Shown piece after piece: positions 31,029 to 33,929 of a stretch of 33,929 nucleotides of DNA. Both the position numbers and the translations under genes were made by a program. The stretch lies in assembly GCA_026988815.1 (NCBI GenBank), contig JALSKP010000799.1:1-33929 (forward strand). The letters are read 5' to 3'. The notes beneath the pieces were generated by a model. That model saw nothing but the letters and a program-made list of their open reading frames with translations, was not told the origin of the DNA and did not search any database. This DNA is from Myxococcales bacterium. Its GTDB lineage: Bacteria; Myxococcota_A; Bradymonadia; Bradymonadales; Bradymonadaceae. The number at the start of each line of letters is the position of its first letter. Positions within the stretch are counted from its first letter, which is position 1.

Positions 31029-32796
31029 GCTGATCTTTAAACGCGCCCTCGGTGCGATAAAAAGTATGCAGATAATCGACTTTGCTTTTCTTGCCGTCGG
31101 CGATCGCATCGAGCTGGTCTTCCATCTTTGCTGTGAAACTCATATTCACAAGTTCTGGGAAATGAGCGGAGAGGAAATCAGCAACAGCAAAGGCGATATA
31201 GGTTGGAATGATGGCCTTTCCCGAACGATGTCCGTAGCGACCGTCGGTGATTTTTTTCAAAATCGATGCATAGGTACTCGGACGTCCAATGCCCTCTGTT
31301 TCTAATTTTCGAATGAGACTGGCTTCGGTATAACGCGCAGGCGGTTTGGTTTCATGACCTGAGGCGTCTACTTTTTTGCACTCCGCACCATCACCGCTTT
31401 TCAAATCGGGCAGCAAGACTTCGGTGTTATCCAACATCGCTTCTGGATCGTCAGATCCTTCGACGTAGGCACGCATAAATCCGGGAAAGTCGATGCGATT
31501 TCCGTTTGCACGGAAGAGTAATTTTTTTCCATCGAGTTCAAATTCGAGATCGATTCGGATGCCGGTTTTCTTTGCATCTTTCATTTGGCAAGCGACGGTT
31601 CTCTTCCAGATAAGGTCGTAGAGTTTAAATTCTCTTCCTTTCAAACCAGTCGTATTGGGCTGGGTAAAAGAATCTCCAGTGGGACGAATGGCTTCGTGCG
31701 CTTCTTGGGCACCTTTGGATTTGCCTTTATAGACGCGAACGCTATCAGGCAAAAATTCATCGCCATAAAGGGATTTAATCGCATTACGGGCGGCGTCGGT
31801 CGCTTGAGAAGACAGGTTCGTGGAATCTGTTCTCATGTAGGTAATGTAACCATTTTGGTACAAACTTTGGGCGATTCCCATCGTTTGACTCGCTGACATG
31901 TTAAGCTTACGTGAGGCTTCCTGTTGCAAAGTCGAGGTTGTGAAAGGTGCCTTTGGTCGCGATGTATAGGGGCGATAATTTACATCGATCACTTTGGCGT
32001 CTTTGCCATTGATGTGGGCCTCGATCTTTCTCGCGAAATCTTCTTCAAGAAGTAAAACGTCTTTTCCGTCAACGATTTTACCTGTATTTTCGTTAAAATC
32101 TTTTCCGGTGGCAATGCGTTTTCCGTCTACACTCAACAAATCAGAGGTAAAACTACCCTGATTAAAAAGTTCAGCTTTGATACCCCAATAGGATCCTTTT
32201 CTGAATTTACGACGCTCTCTTTCGCGATCCACGATCAGACGAAGAGCAGGCGACTGAACTCGCCCGGCCGAAAGTCCATATTTGATTTTCTTCCAAACCA
32301 AGGAAGAAAGAGGGTAGCCGATGAGACGATCTAAAATTCTACGTGTCTCTTGGGCTTCAACCAAGGACTGATCAATGGAACGCGTATCGGCCAAGGCGGC
32401 CTGAATGGCGGATTTGGTGATCTCGTGAAAAACCATCCTTTTAATGGGGACTTTGGGTTTAAGAGCTTCGACCAAGTGCCAAGAAATAGCCTCACCTTCG
32501 CGATCCTCATCGGTTGCGAGAATGAGTTCGTCGGCTTTTTTTAATTCTGCGCGTAAATCCTTGAGCGCGCGTTGTTGATCCGCGTTTTTAATGACGTAGA
32601 TAACATCGAAATCTTTTTCGACGTTGACGCCAAGCTTCGCCCATTCTTCCTTTTGATATTTTTCTGGAAGCTGTTTGGCATTGTTCGGAAGATCGCGAAC
32701 GTGTCCCACAGAGGCTCGAACGACATACTCATCGGGTAAATACTTTTCGATGGTTTTAGCTTTTGAAGGTGATTCCACAATAACTAGAATTGACAT
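31003..32796 (-). CDS. topA: DNA topoisomerase I catalytic core, frame broken before the C-terminal repeats
   Basis: A type IA topoisomerase that relaxes negatively supercoiled DNA by passing one strand through a transient break in the other. TOPRIM domain: Glu8 in ILVIVESPSKAKTIEKYL and the acidic DxDxE at Asp96, Asp98 and Glu100 (ATDEDREGEA). Cleavage tyrosine: Tyr320 in NGYITYMRTDSTNLS, with Arg322. Family motif SAGRVQSPAL lies at 176-185, and RIRTEA-like segments extend to RYTEASLIRKLETEGIGRPSTYA. The core ends with MEDQLDAIADGKK and then GAFKDQLDK, after which the frame runs into TGA at 31003-31005 (five residues later). The repeats continue in the +1 frame. 597 aa cover the core almost exactly. 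The ATG is at 32796. It heads the minus-strand operon topA-TPR-HAD. Confidence 0.97.
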   Translation of the reverse strand: MSILVIVESPSKAKTIEKYLPDEYVVRASVGHVRDLPNNAKQLPEKYQKEEWAKLGVNVEKDFDVIYVIKNADQQRALKDLRAELKKADELILATDEDREGEAISWHLVEALKPKVPIKRMVFHEITKSAIQAALADTRSIDQSLVEAQETRRILDRLIGYPLSSLVWKKIKYGLSAGRVQSPALRLIVDRERERRKFRKGSYWGIKAELFNQGSFTSDLLSVDGKRIATGKDFNENTGKIVDGKDVLLLEEDFARKIEAHINGKDAKVIDVNYRPYTSRPKAPFTTSTLQQEASRKLNMSASQTMGIAQSLYQNGYITYMRTDSTNLSSQATDAARNAIKSLYGDEFLPDSVRVYKGKSKGAQEAHEAIRPTGDSFTQPNTTGLKGREFKLYDLIWKRTVACQMKDAKKTGIRIDLEFELDGKKLLFRANGNRIDFPGFMRAYVEGSDDPEAMLDNTEVLLPDLKSGDGAECKKVDASGHETKPPARYTEASLIRKLETEGIGRPSTYASILKKITDGRYGHRSGKAIIPTYIAFAVADFLSAHFPELVNMSFTAKMEDQLDAIADGKKSKVDYLHTFYRTEGAFKDQLDKGEKRN

Positions 32797-33067
32797 ACTG
32801 CCTCGGGCCTTAGGGAAAATTTACGCCTTGTTATTAGGGAAGCCTAAAAGCTTTGTCCAGTATTCTTATCGCTACCTTTACAATCGAGATTGTTCGATAG
32901 AGATTTTCAGTGCAAATGTACTCCCAAATGGTGGAGGCGGGTTTTAGACTCGTTTAATAATTATTGAATGAATAAGACGATTTAATCGTTGAATGCGTTG
33001 ACATTCCAAAAAGAAAATCTAAAAGAGGTCCTGGACGAAGACCCTTATTGAGAGTTACGGTGCGCAT
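32797..33067. other. Divergent intergenic region between topA and the SUKH gene
   Basis: About 270 bp holding the promoters of both genes. AT-rich patches lie near 32815-32830 and 32950-32990 (TTTAATAATTATTGAATGAATAA). No near-consensus -35/-10 pair stood out by eye, and no structured RNA was recognised. Confidence 0.35.
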
Positions 33068-33929
33068 ATGAGTGATGGACGAATTGAAGATTTAACAGCC
33101 TTATTTTCTGAAACATTATCCAAGATGGACTGGATGGGTCGTACGACTTACCCACGTCTGAGATCGTCGGCTTCGGCCTCCGAGCTTGAAAAAATGACGA
33201 CTCTGCTTGGTCGCGAAATCCCGACCGATTATCGCGCCTTCCTGAAGATGGCCAATGGTATGATGGGTGGAGAGCAATTTGACTGGATGCTTGCAGGGTG
33301 TAGCCCGCCAAATAAAGGCGAGTTATTCAGTAAAGTTCAGGAACAAATTGTGAGCACCTTGAGAGGAAGTAAGCCTGAAAGCGAACTTGCCGACCAGCTC
33401 GAAAAAAGCGTCGTCGTTGGAACCGACTTTGATAGTTTTTGCGTCTTTTTTGACGCCACGACCTTGGATGCAGACGAACCTGCATTGTTGAAAATCAGCA
33501 TGGACGATCCAGATGAAGTGCATCCTGGATTTGAGAATTTTGAAGCCTTCTTGAAATTTATTGTAGATTTTTATGAAGAAACGGTATCTTTCATGCAGAT
33601 ACCTGTCGAAGAGGATGATGATATGGAGATGCCCGACATGGCCGATATGGGCTTGGGCGATCTCATGCCGACGCGCAAGAAAGCGAAAAGCGAAGACGAT
33701 TCTCGTCTACTCGCCGAATTAGATTCATTGTTGGGAGGTTTTGACTTCTCTGAGGGTGGAATCGAAGAGGAAGAAGAGGAAGAGGAGGAAATGCAAATCT
33801 CACCTGAGATGCAGATGGCCTCCGATATGTGCACCTACGTGATCGATCAGCTGATCGTAACGAATTTGGTTGAACTCATTCCTGGTCCCGAAAACAAAGA
33901 GAACTTAGAAGATTTTATGTTACGTAAAC
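33068..33929 (+). CDS. SMI1/KNR4 (SUKH) family protein, 3' end outside the window
   Basis: The frame starts at ATG 33068 and is open to the right edge (287 codons). Residues ~37-75 match the SUKH opening: S-A-S-E-L-E-K-M-T-T-L-L-G-R-E-I-P-T-D-Y-R-A-F-L-K-M-A-N-G-M-M-G-G, then a hydrophobic core. VVVGTDFDSFCVFFDA and the E-N-F-E-A-F-L-K-F-I end of the fold follow at ~118-175. SUKH domains occur as immunity proteins of contact-dependent or polymorphic toxins and as general scaffolds. No toxin gene is visible upstream (topA is divergent). After the SUKH domain is a very acidic stretch (residues ~238-245, all Glu/Asp), then a second helical region that leaves the window. No strong ribosome site is visible. 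Confidence 0.8.
   Translation, partial: MSDGRIEDLTALFSETLSKMDWMGRTTYPRLRSSASASELEKMTTLLGREIPTDYRAFLKMANGMMGGEQFDWMLAGCSPPNKGELFSKVQEQIVSTLRGSKPESELADQLEKSVVVGTDFDSFCVFFDATTLDADEPALLKISMDDPDEVHPGFENFEAFLKFIVDFYEETVSFMQIPVEEDDDMEMPDMADMGLGDLMPTRKKAKSEDDSRLLAELDSLLGGFDFSEGGIEEEEEEEEEMQISPEMQMASDMCTYVIDQLIVTNLVELIPGPENKENLEDFMLRK

Overview
The window is an ordinary-looking chromosomal stretch from a Gram-negative, lipoprotein-rich bacterium of moderate GC content. Several features point to a deltaproteobacterium-like lineage (Myxococcota, Bradymonadia or Bdellovibrionota type): cysteine-rich lipoproteins, a pair of single-domain ArsA-type ATPases, a topoisomerase I with glycine/tyrosine C-terminal repeats and a lysine/alanine tail, and an actinobacterial-type Hsp90-like gene. 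This placement is an inference from gene content, not a match. No tRNA, rRNA, CRISPR array, insertion sequence or prophage was recognised.

Layout. 1-4.7 kb: 3' end of a type IIA topoisomerase A subunit (GyrA/ParC) followed closely by a very large uncharacterised protein, then two tandem REP-like palindromes. 4.8-8.0 kb: a cytochrome P450 divergent from a BRCT + MORN-type repeat protein whose reading frame breaks and continues (+1) into a YwqG/DUF1963-like domain. 8.1-10.2 kb: a lipoprotein and a convergent two-winged-helix protein sharing a CTAG stop palindrome. 10.2-13.5 kb: a messy segment ending in an N-terminally truncated MarR-type regulator, then a tight operon of two ArsA-like ATPases and a TraR/DksA zinc-finger protein. 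13.5-15 kb: small membrane protein and a ferredoxin + DUF2505 (SRPBCC) pair. 15-18.5 kb: a GT-C type membrane glycosyltransferase and a convergent HTH protein. 18.6-19.4 kb: a lipoprotein with a duplicated six-cysteine module.

19.5-24.5 kb: a three-gene operon with almost no spacers: a membrane-anchored pentapeptide-repeat protein, a non-canonical Hsp90-family ATPase, and a helical/TPR-like protein with a Cys/His motif. This is the best candidate here for a poorly described system: an Hsp90-like machine with a membrane-tethered beta-helix and a dedicated partner. 24.5-25 kb appears non-coding. 25-28 kb: Fpg/Nei-type DNA glycosylase, APH-type kinase, VOC protein, SlyD-type FKBP isomerase. 28-32.8 kb (minus strand): topA, a TPR-like gene and a HAD phosphatase form one operon, but topA is split by a +1 frame break exactly at the end of its catalytic core. 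33.07 kb to the end: the start of a SUKH (SMI1/KNR4) protein that runs out of the window.

Two independent genes (the BRCT-repeat gene and topA) show the same kind of break, each curable by removing one base from a run of five. Either the assembly has single-base insertion errors, or these are real or recoded frameshifts; raw reads would decide.
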